This document shows positions 6,344-18,203 of a stretch of 52,989 bases of DNA, in pieces (the stretch's first letter is position 1; every line of letters begins with the position of its first letter). The position numbers and the translations under genes are program-made. Below the pieces are notes generated by a model. It searched no databases. It was not told the origin of the DNA and was given only the letters and a program-made list of their open reading frames with translations. The DNA is taken from positions 1-52,989 of the forward strand of contig JAIEAP010000040.1 in NCBI GenBank assembly GCA_029071325.1, read 5' to 3'. This stretch comes from Lachnospiraceae bacterium. GTDB lineage: Bacteria > Bacillota > Clostridia > Lachnospirales > Lachnospiraceae.

Positions 6344-8926
6344 TTACGGTTCTTCTATATCCTGTTCCGCTCTTTCTAATAGCTTGTCAATGCCTTTATC
6401 AATTGTTACCTCAGCATTTGTTTCAGATTCCTGATCCGGTTTATCTTCAGCATCAGCCTCAGATTCAATGTTGTTCATAATAGTCTTGTCTTCCCGGACT
6501 TTTGCCACGCTTGCAACAGTTACTCCTTCATCAAGGTTAATCAGTTTCACACCTGAAGTCACTCTGCCGGAAAGAGCTGTTCCGTTTACTGGAATACGGA
6601 TAATAATACCTTCCGTAGTGATCATCATGATCTCATTTTCCTGATTGACTGCCTTCACGCCTACGACATTTCCAGTCTTTTCTGTGATCTTATAACACTT
6701 CACGCCTTTACCGCCGCGGTTCTGAGGTGAAAATTCAGACATCAGGGTACATTTTCCAAGACCCTTCTCTGATATGATCATCAGCGCATCACCCTGAGTA
6801 TTCAACTGCATACCTACAATCTCATCACGATCCGCCAGATTCATTCCGATCACACCCATGGAAACACGCCCGGTACTGCGCACATCTGTCTCATGGAAAC
6901 GGATACACTGGCCATATTTTGTCACCAGTATGATATCTTTCGTATTATTCGTTTTCTTAACTTCAATCAATTCATCTTCTTCCCGAAGATTAATGGCGGT
7001 GAGACCTGTTTTACGGACATTGGCATATTCTCCGATAGGGGTTTTCTTCACAATACCCTTTCTGGTGGCCATAAAGAGATAATCTCCCTGTTCGTACTTT
7101 TTAATTGGTATCACTGCCGTAATTTTCTCACCCGGCTGTAGCTGCAGCAAATTGATGATAGCTGTACCCCGGGCAGTTCTGCCTGCTTCCGGAATCTCAT
7201 ATGCTTTCATACGGTACACTCTTCCGCTGTTGGTAAAGAACATCAGATAATGATGTGAAGTAGTCATGAGAAGCTCTTCAATATAGTCATTCTCAATGGT
7301 CTCCATTCCCTTGATTCCCTTACCGCCACGATGCTGGCTGCGGAAATTATCAACGCTCATCCGCTTGATATAACCAAGATTTGTCATGGTGATAACGGTG
7401 TTAGTCACCGGAATCAGATCTTCCATAGTGATATCGTACTCATCAAATCCAATGGAAGTCCTGCGGTCATCGCCGTATTTATCAGCAATCAGGAGAATTT
7501 CCTCACGGATCACTCCCAAAAGCTTTTTCTCATCTGCCAGAATTGCCTTCAGTTCTGTAATCCTTTCCATCAATTCCTGGTATTCGCCTTCAATCTTCTC
7601 ACGCTCCAGACCTGTCAGTGCACGCAGACGCATATCTACGATTGCCTGTGCCTGTGCATCGGAAAGAGCAAAGCGCTCCATTAATTTTCCTTTTGCCTCG
7701 GCAGTTGTCTTACTGCCGCGGATAATGGAAATGACTTCGTCAATATTGTCCAGGGCGATCAGCAGACCCTGCAAAATATGAGCCCGCTCCTCTGCCTTGT
7801 TCAATTCATATTTTGTTCTTCTGGTCACTACTTCCTTCTGATGGATCAGGTAGTAGTTCAGCATATCATATAAGTTTAATACTTTCGGCTCATTATTCAC
7901 AAGAGCCAGCATAATAACGCCAAAAGTATCCTGCAACTGCGTATGCTTATATAACAAGTTTAATACAACATTAGGATTTACATCACGTCGCAGTTCAATG
8001 CAGATACGCATACCCTGACGGTCAGATTCATCCCGAAGATCGGTAATCCCGTCAACCTTTTTATCACGAACTAATTCCGCAATCTTTTCAATCAGCCTTG
8101 CCTTATTCACCATATAGGGAAGCTCAGTTACCACAATACGGTTTTTACCGTTGTTCATAGGCTCGATATCTGTCACGGCGCGCACCCTGATCTTACCGCG
8201 TCCAGTGCGGTAAGCCTCATTGATACCGCCGGTTCCGAGGATTGTGCCTCCCGTCGGAAAATCCGGTCCCTTGACAATTTCCAGCAATTCTTCAATATCC
8301 GTGCCGCGATTATATTCAATCTGATTGTCAATGATCTTAACCACAGCATTGATCACTTCACGAAGATTATGAGGAGGTATATTGGTTGCCATACCTACGG
8401 CAATACCCGTAGTTCCGTTTACCAGAAGATTCGGATATCTGGAGGGGAGCACCACCGGCTCTTTCTCTGTCTCGTCGAAGTTTGGCATGAAATCTACGGT
8501 ATCTTTGTTGATATCTGCAAGCATTTCCATGGAAATCTTGGATAACCTTGCTTCCGTATACCTCATTGCCGCCGCGCCATCACCATCCACAGATCCAAAG
8601 TTACCGTGTCCGTCTACCAACGGATAACGGGTAGACCATTCCTGCGCCATATTTACCAGGGCGCCATAAATGGAACTATCTCCATGAGGATGGTATTTAC
8701 CCATGGTATCACCTACGATACGGGCACATTTTCTGTGAGGCTTATCTGGTCCGTTGTTCAGCTCGATCATGGAGAAGAGCACACGTCTCTGTACCGGCTT
8801 TAAACCATCTCTTACATCCGGCAGCGCTCTTGCCGCAATTACGCTCATAGCATAATCGATATAGGATGTTTCCATTGTTTTTTTCAGATCCACGTCATGA
8901 ATCTGATCAAAAATCTTGTCATCCAT
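6344..8926 (-). CDS. gyrA: DNA gyrase subunit A
   Basis: 860-residue breakage-reunion subunit of DNA gyrase, which introduces negative supercoils together with GyrB. The winged-helix/tower part contains the catalytic tyrosine in [13 protein letters not shown]. The C-terminal beta-pinwheel carries a GyrA-box (QHRGGKG) required for wrapping DNA, plus a later QNRGGKG. The C-terminal tail is acidic. In the quinolone-determining region (HGDSSIYG, residues 81-88) the Ser matching E. coli Ser83 is kept, but the position matching Asp87 is Gly88. It starts 11 bp after gyrB and shares its operon. Confidence 0.98.
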   Translation of the reverse strand: MDDKIFDQIHDVDLKKTMETSYIDYAMSVIAARALPDVRDGLKPVQRRVLFSMIELNNGPDKPHRKCARIVGDTMGKYHPHGDSSIYGALVNMAQEWSTRYPLVDGHGNFGSVDGDGAAAMRYTEARLSKISMEMLADINKDTVDFMPNFDETEKEPVVLPSRYPNLLVNGTTGIAVGMATNIPPHNLREVINAVVKIIDNQIEYNRGTDIEELLEIVKGPDFPTGGTILGTGGINEAYRTGRGKIRVRAVTDIEPMNNGKNRIVVTELPYMVNKARLIEKIAELVRDKKVDGITDLRDESDRQGMRICIELRRDVNPNVVLNLLYKHTQLQDTFGVIMLALVNNEPKVLNLYDMLNYYLIHQKEVVTRRTKYELNKAEERAHILQGLLIALDNIDEVISIIRGSKTTAEAKGKLMERFALSDAQAQAIVDMRLRALTGLEREKIEGEYQELMERITELKAILADEKKLLGVIREEILLIADKYGDDRRTSIGFDEYDITMEDLIPVTNTVITMTNLGYIKRMSVDNFRSQHRGGKGIKGMETIENDYIEELLMTTSHHYLMFFTNSGRVYRMKAYEIPEAGRTARGTAIINLLQLQPGEKITAVIPIKKYEQGDYLFMATRKGIVKKTPIGEYANVRKTGLTAINLREEDELIEVKKTNNTKDIILVTKYGQCIRFHETDVRSTGRVSMGVIGMNLADRDEIVGMQLNTQGDALMIISEKGLGKCTLMSEFSPQNRGGKGVKCYKITEKTGNVVGVKAVNQENEIMMITTEGIIIRIPVNGTALSGRVTSGVKLINLDEGVTVASVAKVREDKTIMNNIESEADAEDKPDQESETNAEVTIDKGIDKLLERAEQDIEEP

Positions 8927-8937
8927 CTAAATTCCTC

Positions 8938-10869
<1,932 letters not shown>

Positions 10870-10887
10870 TCATGGATATGTTTCCAT

Positions 10888-11973
10888 TTATAAAGATTCG
10901 GTGACCGTACCATTTACGACCCGAAATACTTTGTCAATCTGAAAACGATTTTTTACGAATTCATCCAGACCGGTACATGTGATAATCGTCTGAATGTCAT
11001 GGATACTGTTTAATAGATAATTCTGCCGGCTGCTGTCTAATTCTGAAAGCACGTCGTCCAACAGCAATACCGGAGTATCATGTATAGACTGCTTTACCAG
11101 CTCTATCTCTGACAATTTCAAAGATAACGCGGATGTGCGCTGCTGTCCCTGTGAGCCGAATTTTCGGATATCCACATCTCCGATAAAAAAAGAAATGTCG
11201 TCCCTATGGGGTCCCACCGACGTAGAACAATATTTTCTGTCTCTTTCTTTTGCACGGTTCAGCTCATCCTCCAGAAACGGACTGTCAATGTCCGGTTCAT
11301 ACTGTAACACCAGGGTTTCTTTCCCGCCGGAAATATTATGATGTATCTCACCCACAATCTCATTGAGTTCATGAATGAACTTTGCCCGCCGTTTGATAAT
11401 ACGCTTTCCGTAAGTCACAAGCTGCATATCCCATACCGGCAATGTCTGCTCCAGTTCCGGACGAAATATCATATCCTTCAGTAATTTGTTGCGCTGATTT
11501 AACACTTTATTGTATTTTGTCAGATCCGATAAGTAGATTTTATCCAACTGGCAAATCTCAGCGTCCAGAAAGCGTCTGCGCTCCGAAGGACCATTTTTTA
11601 TGATATTTAAGTCTTCCGGAGAAAAAAATACCATATTCAGCACTCCAAAAAGCTCGCTTGCCTTCCGGATCGGTACCTGATTGATGGCGATTCCTTTGGA
11701 ACGGTTCTTTTTCAGATGCATATCAATCTGATATGTCATATCATGCCGCTCTACCCTGGCACGAATATGCGCTTCATCTTTTCCAAAGCTTATCATTTCC
11801 TTATCACGGCTTCCCTTATGGGATTTAGTGGTGCCGCTCACATAAGCAGATTCCAGTATGTTTGTCTTACCCTGCGCGTTGTCCCCATAGAGAATATTGG
11901 TTCCGTCATCAAAATGGATGTTCATGTTCTCGTAATTGCGGAAATTCTGCAATTCAATGGACTTTATGATCAT
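10888..11973 (-). CDS. recF: DNA replication and repair protein RecF
   Basis: 361-residue SMC-like ATPase that helps RecO and RecR load RecA at stalled forks and single-strand gaps. Walker A is GDNAQGKTN (residues 30-38). The ABC signature region contains FGSQGQQRTSALSLKL, and Walker B is PVLLLDDVLSELD. The start ATG overlaps the stop of the upstream S4-domain gene by 4 nt (ATGA), so the two are translationally coupled. gyrB follows 33 bp downstream. Confidence 0.97.
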   Translation of the reverse strand: MIIKSIELQNFRNYENMNIHFDDGTNILYGDNAQGKTNILESAYVSGTTKSHKGSRDKEMISFGKDEAHIRARVERHDMTYQIDMHLKKNRSKGIAINQVPIRKASELFGVLNMVFFSPEDLNIIKNGPSERRRFLDAEICQLDKIYLSDLTKYNKVLNQRNKLLKDMIFRPELEQTLPVWDMQLVTYGKRIIKRRAKFIHELNEIVGEIHHNISGGKETLVLQYEPDIDSPFLEDELNRAKERDRKYCSTSVGPHRDDISFFIGDVDIRKFGSQGQQRTSALSLKLSEIELVKQSIHDTPVLLLDDVLSELDSSRQNYLLNSIHDIQTIITCTGLDEFVKNRFQIDKVFRVVNGTVTESL

Positions 11974-12179
11974 TTGGTAATCCTTACTTCCTCACCCAGC
12001 GCCAATACAACATCTCCGTCATATAATTTTTTCCCGCGCTGGTATTCCACTGCACCGTTGACTTCCACCTTGCCATCCTGGATCACAAGCTTTGCCGTCA
12101 CTCCGGAATCTACGATACCGGCCGCCTTCAATGCCTGTCCCAGCTTAATATATTCATCCCGTAACTTTATTTCCTGCAT
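11970..12179 (-). CDS. yaaA: S4-domain RNA-binding protein (YaaA/RlbA type)
   Basis: 69-residue single S4 domain: YIKLGQALKAAGIVDSGVTAK followed by VEVNGAVEYQRGKKLYDGD, the RNA-binding alpha-L motif. Its position between dnaN and recF is conserved across Firmicutes. B. subtilis YaaA (also called RlbA) has been linked to ribosome assembly. It has a good ribosome binding site 11 bp after the dnaN stop codon and a 4-nt overlap with recF. Confidence 0.92.
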   Translation of the reverse strand: MQEIKLRDEYIKLGQALKAAGIVDSGVTAKLVIQDGKVEVNGAVEYQRGKKLYDGDVVLALGEEVRITK

Positions 12180-12190
12180 AAATATATCTC

Positions 12191-13303
12191 CTAGCCTGCC
12201 GTTGCATTGAAATTAACCGGAAGGATCAGATAGATAAATCTTTCTTCATCATCCCGGATAAAGCAGGGGGCTTTGGGATTTACCATATAGAGCGTAACTT
12301 CCTCCTCATCAATGACACGCAGCGCATCAATGAAGAATTTCGGATTAAATCCGATCATGATATCCTTACCTTCTTTTGCAATATCAATCTCTTCATTCAT
12401 GGAACCGATGAAGGAATTGATCTTAAGCTCCATCATACCGTCGGTGACATTCATAATGATAGGCTTTTTATCGCCTTCTTTCACCAGAAGGGTAGCACGG
12501 TCGATACAATCCAAAAGCTCCCTCTTATTGATTTTAATCTTAGTTTCATAATCGGAAGACAACATCTGATCGATTTTGAAATATTCTCCGTCAATCAGAC
12601 GTGATACCACCGTAGTATGGTCAAACTCAAAGATGATATGGTTATCCGTAATGAACATATTCACATCTTCCTCTGCAGAACCGGGAAGAATCTTGCTGAT
12701 TTCCTGCAATGTCTTGCCAGGAACAACAACCTTCTTATGTTCATAATTATTTTTCAGTTCAATGTTGCGGATCGAGATACGATGTCCGTCCAGAGACACG
12801 ACCTTCAGGCTGTTTTCTTCGATTTCAAATAATTCACCGGTCATCAGCTTGTTATTGTCATTGTCTGCAATGGAGAAGATGGTCTGGCGGATCACTTCCT
12901 TCAATGTAAACTGTGAAATATTGATTTCCTCATTTCTCTCAATATAAGGAATATAAGAGAAATCCTCTCCCGATTTTCCGATGATATTAAACTTTGCCTT
13001 CTCACAGGTAATCGTAGTCTTAAAGTTAGCATCGCTTTCGATCACTACTTCATTATCCGGAAGCTTTCTTACAATATCAGAAAAGATTTTAGCATCCAGG
13101 GCAATGATTCCCCGCTCTGCAATTTCGCCTTCGATCCTGGTCTCGATTCCAAGTTCCATATCATTTGCAGTCAGTTTTATCTCTCCTGCAGATGCGTCGA
13201 TCAGTATACATTCTAAGATAGCCATAGTAGTTCTGGTTGGCACAGCCTTTGACACGATGTTCACACCGTAGAGTAAGTTTGATTTTGAACAGATAATCTT
13301 CAT
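12191..13303 (-). CDS. dnaN: DNA polymerase III beta subunit (sliding clamp)
   Basis: 370-residue processivity clamp made of three repeated clamp domains. Recognisable parts are an N-terminal MKIICSKSNLLYGV, the central DGHRISIR segment and the C-terminal MVNPKAPCFIRDDEE...YLILPV, which forms the protein-binding pocket and the conserved Leu-Pro-Val end. Two in-frame ATGs occur at the start. The second (13303) is 8 nt from AAAGGAG, while the first (13309) is only 2 nt away, so I use the second. It lies downstream of dnaA across a 160-bp AT-rich gap. Confidence 0.97.
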   Translation of the reverse strand: MKIICSKSNLLYGVNIVSKAVPTRTTMAILECILIDASAGEIKLTANDMELGIETRIEGEIAERGIIALDAKIFSDIVRKLPDNEVVIESDANFKTTITCEKAKFNIIGKSGEDFSYIPYIERNEEINISQFTLKEVIRQTIFSIADNDNNKLMTGELFEIEENSLKVVSLDGHRISIRNIELKNNYEHKKVVVPGKTLQEISKILPGSAEEDVNMFITDNHIIFEFDHTTVVSRLIDGEYFKIDQMLSSDYETKIKINKRELLDCIDRATLLVKEGDKKPIIMNVTDGMMELKINSFIGSMNEEIDIAKEGKDIMIGFNPKFFIDALRVIDEEEVTLYMVNPKAPCFIRDDEERFIYLILPVNFNATAG

Positions 13304-13309
13304 GTTCAT

Positions 13310-13470
13310 AACTCCTTTCGCGCAAATAAATAAAAAATAATATAAAAGAAATTAAAAGTCTTCTTCTTAGTGTCTGTTTATATGTGAATAACCCGGGAAG
13401 GTCTCATGAACCAAAGGATGAAAAATTTTCAGACACTTTATAACCTGTGAAAACAGAACCTCATAACATG
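13310..13470 (-). promoter_or_regulatory. dnaA-dnaN spacer with a DnaA box
   Basis: 160 bp. On the minus strand a DnaA box TTATTCACA (13383-13391) is followed, towards dnaN, by an AT-only tract of about 50 bp (13321-13358). This is the position of the second half of the bipartite origin (incC) in B. subtilis. Whether it unwinds here is unknown. I see no convincing DnaA-trio array in the correct polarity. Confidence 0.5.
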
Positions 13471-14820
<1,350 letters not shown>

Positions 14821-14867
14821 AAAAAGTCACTTTCCTATTCTATGCCTAATCTAATCCTACTCTTTCT

Positions 14868-14896
14868 ATAATAAACTATATAAGTCAAATATTCAA
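14868..14896 (-). promoter_or_regulatory. Candidate dnaA promoter
   Basis: Minus-strand TTGAAT (14891-14896), 17-bp spacer, TATTAT (14868-14873). It lies about 48 bp upstream of the dnaA start codon, next to a near-consensus DnaA box at 14928-14936 (TTATCCAAA on the minus strand), which would allow autoregulation. Confidence 0.5.
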
Positions 14897-14994
14897 TGAT
14901 TAATTTGATAGTGGAAGATAATTTGCCTTTGGATAAAAAAACGGCAAATAAAGGCTATATTTTAACATGAGGATAGAATATAGATAAAGGTATA

Positions 14995-15118
14995 GTCAAA
15001 AGGTTCACAGTCTATTGACTGTGAACAATAGCGCAGAAAAGCAGTCTGAAAAGCTGGCTTTCCAGACTGCTTTTTGTGCTATTTGTCTCTGCCGCCGACG
15101 GCGGCAGGACCTTTTGAC
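14995..15118. repeat. Three-hairpin element closed by a 10-bp outer stem
   Basis: Outer perfect inverted repeat GTCAAAAGGT (14995-15004) / ACCTTTTGAC (15109-15118). Inside are hairpin 1 GTTCACAGTC-TATT-GACTGTGAAC (15003-15026), a long imperfect hairpin 2 (15026-15085; core AAAAGCAGTCTG / CAGACTGCTTTT, arms continuing to AATAGC / GCTATT) and hairpin 3 CTGCCGCC-GAC-GGCGGCAG (15089-15107). The whole folds as a multi-branched junction. It looks like a mobile or repeated palindromic element. No coding sequence is present. Confidence 0.75.
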
Positions 15119-15326
15119 GTTGATTTAAAGTAAAGAAAATTTCATTTATCAAGAACTTATTCACATGATATCCTCATGTATTCGATAGCCTTGTAACATC
15201 ATATGCACATTTTTTCCACATTGTTGGCAACTTGTGGAAAAGGTTACTATATCTTGTTGAAAAGAGTTTCTTCCTTATATATATAGTGGTGGAAATATAA
15301 AATTTTTTAGAACCGCAAGGTTTTGC

Positions 15327-15354
15327 TTGACTTGACAAGTTTTTTTGATATAAT
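15327..15354 (+). promoter_or_regulatory. Promoter of rpmH-rnpA
   Basis: TTGACT (15327-15332), 16-bp spacer, TATAAT (15349-15354), followed by AGGAGG upstream of rpmH. An alternative -35 TTGACA at 15332 would be too close to the -10. Confidence 0.65.
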
Positions 15355-15392
15355 TGTGGTGATGTTTTTTAACGAATAGGAGGTGGATTTGA

Positions 15393-15536
15393 ATGCATAA
15401 GGGTAAGATGACATTTCAGCCGAAGAACAGACAGAGAAATAAGGTTCATGGCTTCAGAAAAAGAATGAGTACCGCAGGCGGAAGAAAGGTATTGGCTGCA
15501 AGAAGGTTAAAAGGAAGAAAGAGATTATCAGCATAG
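15393..15536 (+). CDS. rpmH: Ribosomal protein bL34
   Basis: 47-residue, very basic ribosomal protein of the large subunit. [20 protein letters not shown] followed by a [19 protein letters not shown]-type end is diagnostic. I start at ATG 15393, 9 nt after AGGAGG, which adds five residues (MHKGK) before the usual MTFQP start; the internal ATG at 15408 is too far from the ribosome binding site. It is the first gene of the rightward origin-proximal operon and overlaps in function with rnpA regulation in many bacteria. Confidence 0.95.
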   Translation: MHKGKMTFQPKNRQRNKVHGFRKRMSTAGGRKVLAARRLKGRKRLSA

Positions 15537-15566
15537 GCCACAACTTTTGTGGTCTTTTCTTCTTTT
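15537..15566 (+). terminator. Hairpin with T-rich tail between rpmH and rnpA
   Basis: GGCCACAA-CTT-TTGTGGTC followed by TTTTCTTCTTTT. This is probably a partial terminator or processing site that keeps RnpA far below bL34 levels. rnpA starts 16 bp downstream without an obvious promoter of its own. Confidence 0.6.
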
Positions 15567-15581
15567 GGAAAGATTTGAAAA

Positions 15582-15914
15582 ATGGACTCATTGAAGAAGA
15601 ACAGAGATTTCCAGAATGTATATCGACAGGGAAGATCATGCGGAAACAGATTGCTCGTTATGTATGTTCTGGAAAACGGTCTGGAATCGAACCGGGTAGG
15701 TATCTCGGTCAGTAAAAAAGTAGGAAACAGTGTCGTAAGACATCATCTTACAAGGTTGATAAGAGAAAGTTACAGACTGCGGGAAGAGATGTTCAATAGT
15801 GGTTTGGACATCGTAGTCATTGCGAGAGTATCGGCAAAGGAAGCTGGATTTCATGAAATAGAAAGCGCGCTGATGCATCTTGCAGGTCTTCATAAAATAT
15901 TGAATAAAATTTAA
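15582..15914 (+). CDS. rnpA: Ribonuclease P protein component
   Basis: 110-residue basic protein that binds the RNase P RNA and helps process tRNA 5' ends. It begins [17 protein letters not shown] and contains [21 protein letters not shown]. The usual RNR motif in this helix (normally RNRIKR) reads R53-H-H-L-T-R, so the Asn and second Arg of the motif are replaced. The rest of the fold is intact. The gene sits between rpmH and yidD in the standard order. Confidence 0.95.
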   Translation: MDSLKKNRDFQNVYRQGRSCGNRLLVMYVLENGLESNRVGISVSKKVGNSVVRHHLTRLIRESYRLREEMFNSGLDIVVIARVSAKEAGFHEIESALMHLAGLHKILNKI

Positions 15915-15933
15915 ACCGGAAAAAGAAGATGGA

Positions 15934-16149
15934 ATGATTTTGAAAAAATTAATGATTGCTGTCATTCAGTTTTATAGAAAATATATTTCTCCTATGAAAA
16001 CGACAAAGTGTCCTTATTGTCCTACCTGCTCTACTTACGGTCTGATTGCCGTAGAGAAGTATGGAGCGTTTAAAGGAGGGGCTCTTGCGTTGTGGAGAAT
16101 ATTGAGGTGTAATCCTTTTTCAAAAGGCGGATATGATCCTGTTCCATAA
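15934..16149 (+). CDS. yidD: Membrane protein insertion efficiency factor YidD
   Basis: 71-residue protein with an N-terminal amphipathic helix ([16 protein letters not shown]) and the YidD signature of three closely spaced cysteines ([12 protein letters not shown]) followed by [23 protein letters not shown]. It assists YidC/Sec insertion of membrane proteins. It starts 19 bp after rnpA and is followed by yidC. Confidence 0.95.
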   Translation: MILKKLMIAVIQFYRKYISPMKTTKCPYCPTCSTYGLIAVEKYGAFKGGALALWRILRCNPFSKGGYDPVP

Positions 16150-16165
16150 TTTAGGAGGTAAGTAA

Positions 16166-17455
16166 GTGTCTGAAATTGTATTGACTCAATATAATGGATC
16201 TATTCTCGGTCCTATTGCAAGATTTTTGGGATGGATCATGAATGGAATCTATTATGTAATTGAAAATGTATTCCATATACAAAATATAGGTGTTGGAATT
16301 GTAATAAGTATTGTGATCATGACTTTATTGATCTATGCCTGCATGTTTCCATTGACCTATAAGCAGCAGAAGTTCTCCAAGCTTTCCCAGAAAATGAATC
16401 CTGAGCTTCGTGAGATTCAGGATAAGTATAAAGGGAAAAAGGATCAGGCTTCCATGGCTAAGATGCAGGAAGAAACTCAGATGGTTTATCAGAAATATGG
16501 GGTTTCTCCTACCGGAAGTTGTATCCAGCTTCTGATACAGATGCCTATTTTGTTTGCATTGTATCGTGTATTTATGAATATTCCGGCATATATCAGTCTG
16601 GTAAAGGACAAGTTCACCGGAGTGGTAGAGGCAATCTGTGCTACAGACGGATTTGCACAGAAAATGACAGATCTTGTAACGAATGCTAAGGTTTCAGGTA
16701 TTAGTGTGGACTTTTCCTTAGAGCAGACAGCAGAAAACATGGGAACAATCAAGAATTATATTATTGATGTTCTCTATAAGCTGGACAGTAACGGCTGGGA
16801 CTTGATTTCTAAGAGCTTTCCAGATGTTGATTTTAGTCTGGAGAGCAAGCTGAATCTGATCGAAGGATTTAATATTTCCAACAGTCCCTGGTATATCATT
16901 AAGACAAATATTGCTGATTTCAGTGCGGCAGGTCTTTTATTGATCATTTTGGCTTTGCTGATTCCGGTTCTGTCTTTCATCACACAGAGGCTGAATATTA
17001 AGTTAATGCCTACTGCGGCTGCGGGAGACAATGACGCTATGGCAAGACAGATGAAAACCATGAATCTTATGATGCCGTTGTTTTCATTTGTTATGTGTTT
17101 TACGGTTCCGGTAGGTCTTGGTATTTACTGGATTGCCAGTGCACTGATCCGCGGAATTCAGCAGTTTGGTATTAATAAGCATATGGATAAGCTTGACTGG
17201 GACGAGATATTAAGAGCCAACCAGGAAAAAGCAAGAGAAAAACGTGAGAAGAAAATGGGTCTGATACAGAATCAGATTGCAAATGCAGCAAAAGTGAATA
17301 CCCGTTCTTCTGTTAATATGTCCTCTAACCTTTCTGACAAAGAAAGAGAGGAAATTTTGGAACAGGCGGATGAAGTAAAGTCCAAAGCAAGAGAGGGAAG
17401 TATGGCTTCGATTGCGAACAGAGTGAGAGAGTACAATGAAAGAAATAATAAATAG
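16166..17455 (+). CDS. yidC: Membrane protein insertase YidC/OxaA
   Basis: 429-residue multi-spanning insertase with a GTG start 6 nt after AGGAGGT. Five hydrophobic segments are visible at about 11-31, 42-66, 116-140, 240-270 and 300-325. The cytoplasmic hairpin loop is charged (QQKFSKLSQKMNPELREIQDKYKGKK), as in YidC/SpoIIIJ. The hydrophilic-groove arginine is replaced or lies outside the part I can align by eye. A long extracytoplasmic stretch (about 145-235) between the second and third core segments is larger than in B. subtilis SpoIIIJ. There is no lipoprotein signal. Confidence 0.93.
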   Translation: MSEIVLTQYNGSILGPIARFLGWIMNGIYYVIENVFHIQNIGVGIVISIVIMTLLIYACMFPLTYKQQKFSKLSQKMNPELREIQDKYKGKKDQASMAKMQEETQMVYQKYGVSPTGSCIQLLIQMPILFALYRVFMNIPAYISLVKDKFTGVVEAICATDGFAQKMTDLVTNAKVSGISVDFSLEQTAENMGTIKNYIIDVLYKLDSNGWDLISKSFPDVDFSLESKLNLIEGFNISNSPWYIIKTNIADFSAAGLLLIILALLIPVLSFITQRLNIKLMPTAAAGDNDAMARQMKTMNLMMPLFSFVMCFTVPVGLGIYWIASALIRGIQQFGINKHMDKLDWDEILRANQEKAREKREKKMGLIQNQIANAAKVNTRSSVNMSSNLSDKEREEILEQADEVKSKAREGSMASIANRVREYNERNNK

Positions 17456-17468
17456 GGGGTAAAATACT

Positions 17469-18092
17469 ATGGAATTTATTGAAGTTTCAGCGAAAACAGT
17501 AGAAGATGCAATTACCGAAGCATCTATCCAGTTGGGCGTTCCCAGTGAGAAAATCCAAGTGGAAGTAGTGGAGAAGGGTTCTACCGGATTTTTAGGAATC
17601 AAAAGTAAGCCTGCTGTCATTCATGCCTGGAAGAAAAATGACGTTGTGGATCATGTGAAATCATTCCTGGGAAAAGTATTTGAAGCTATGGATATGCAGG
17701 TAGAGATTGATGCAAAGCTGGATGAAGAGAATAAGCTGATGGAAGTTGAACTGAAGGGAAGCGATATGGGAATACTGATCGGAAAAAGAGGACAAACCCT
17801 GGATTCTCTACAGTATCTGACAAATCTTGCTGTAAATAAGCATTCTGACAGTTATGTGAAGGTGAAGCTGGATACCGAGGATTACCGGAAGAGAAGAAAA
17901 GAGACCTTGGAAAACCTGGCAAAGAATATTGCATACAAGGTAAAGAGGACGAAGCGTGCAGTTTCCCTGGAGCCTATGAATCCTTTTGAGCGCCGGGTCA
18001 TTCATTTTGCATTGCAGAATGACAAGTATGTAGAAACACACAGTGAGGGAGAAGAACCCTTCCGTCATGTAGTTGTTACATTGAAGAAATAA
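17469..18092 (+). CDS. jag: RNA-binding protein Jag/KhpB
   Basis: 207 residues with three domains in order: Jag-N (about 1-50, MEFIEVSAKTVEDAITEA ... GSTGFLGIKSKPA), KH (about 75-130, with GILIGKRGQTLDSLQYL) and R3H (about 140-205, RRVIHFALQND ... HSEGEEPFRHVVV). It partners KhpA in RNA binding and influences cell elongation and envelope synthesis in Firmicutes. It is coupled to yidC, as in nearly all Gram-positive genomes. Confidence 0.95.
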   Translation: MEFIEVSAKTVEDAITEASIQLGVPSEKIQVEVVEKGSTGFLGIKSKPAVIHAWKKNDVVDHVKSFLGKVFEAMDMQVEIDAKLDEENKLMEVELKGSDMGILIGKRGQTLDSLQYLTNLAVNKHSDSYVKVKLDTEDYRKRRKETLENLAKNIAYKVKRTKRAVSLEPMNPFERRVIHFALQNDKYVETHSEGEEPFRHVVVTLKK

Positions 18093-18110
18093 TATAGTAT
18101 AGAAAAATAA

Positions 18111-18160
18111 TTACTCCTGCTGAACTTTTGCCGATGCTTAAGACTGCAGGAGTAAGTTTT
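18111..18160 (+). terminator. Terminator after jag
   Basis: TTACTCCTGC (18111-18120) and GCAGGAGTAA (18146-18155) pair across a 25-nt loop, followed by GTTTTA. The T tract is short, so readthrough into mnmE is likely. Confidence 0.6.
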
Positions 18161-18203
18161 ACCTTAAAATACGGTACAGAAAATCTATGAAAAAGGGGAA
18201 AAT

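Larger units (their letters stand above)
14821..15326. other. oriC: Replication origin oriC
   Basis: Intergenic region between dnaA and rpmH. DnaA-box-like 9-mers are TTATTCACA (15157-15165, +), ATATGCACA (15201-15209, +) and TTTTCCACA (15212-15220, +). The same box is inverted at 15233-15241, forming a symmetrical pair, and a one-mismatch box lies at 14928-14936. AT-rich candidates for unwinding are 15265-15310 (TTATATATATAG and neighbours) and 14860-14910. A 124-bp structured repeat (14995-15118) interrupts the region. The gene order on both sides and the change of coding strand here support the call. Confidence 0.85.

Noticed and set aside
13360-13375. CTTCTTCTTA as a possible DnaA-trio array
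   Set aside because: The triplets are in the wrong orientation relative to the DnaA box at 13383-13391, so the required polarity is missing.
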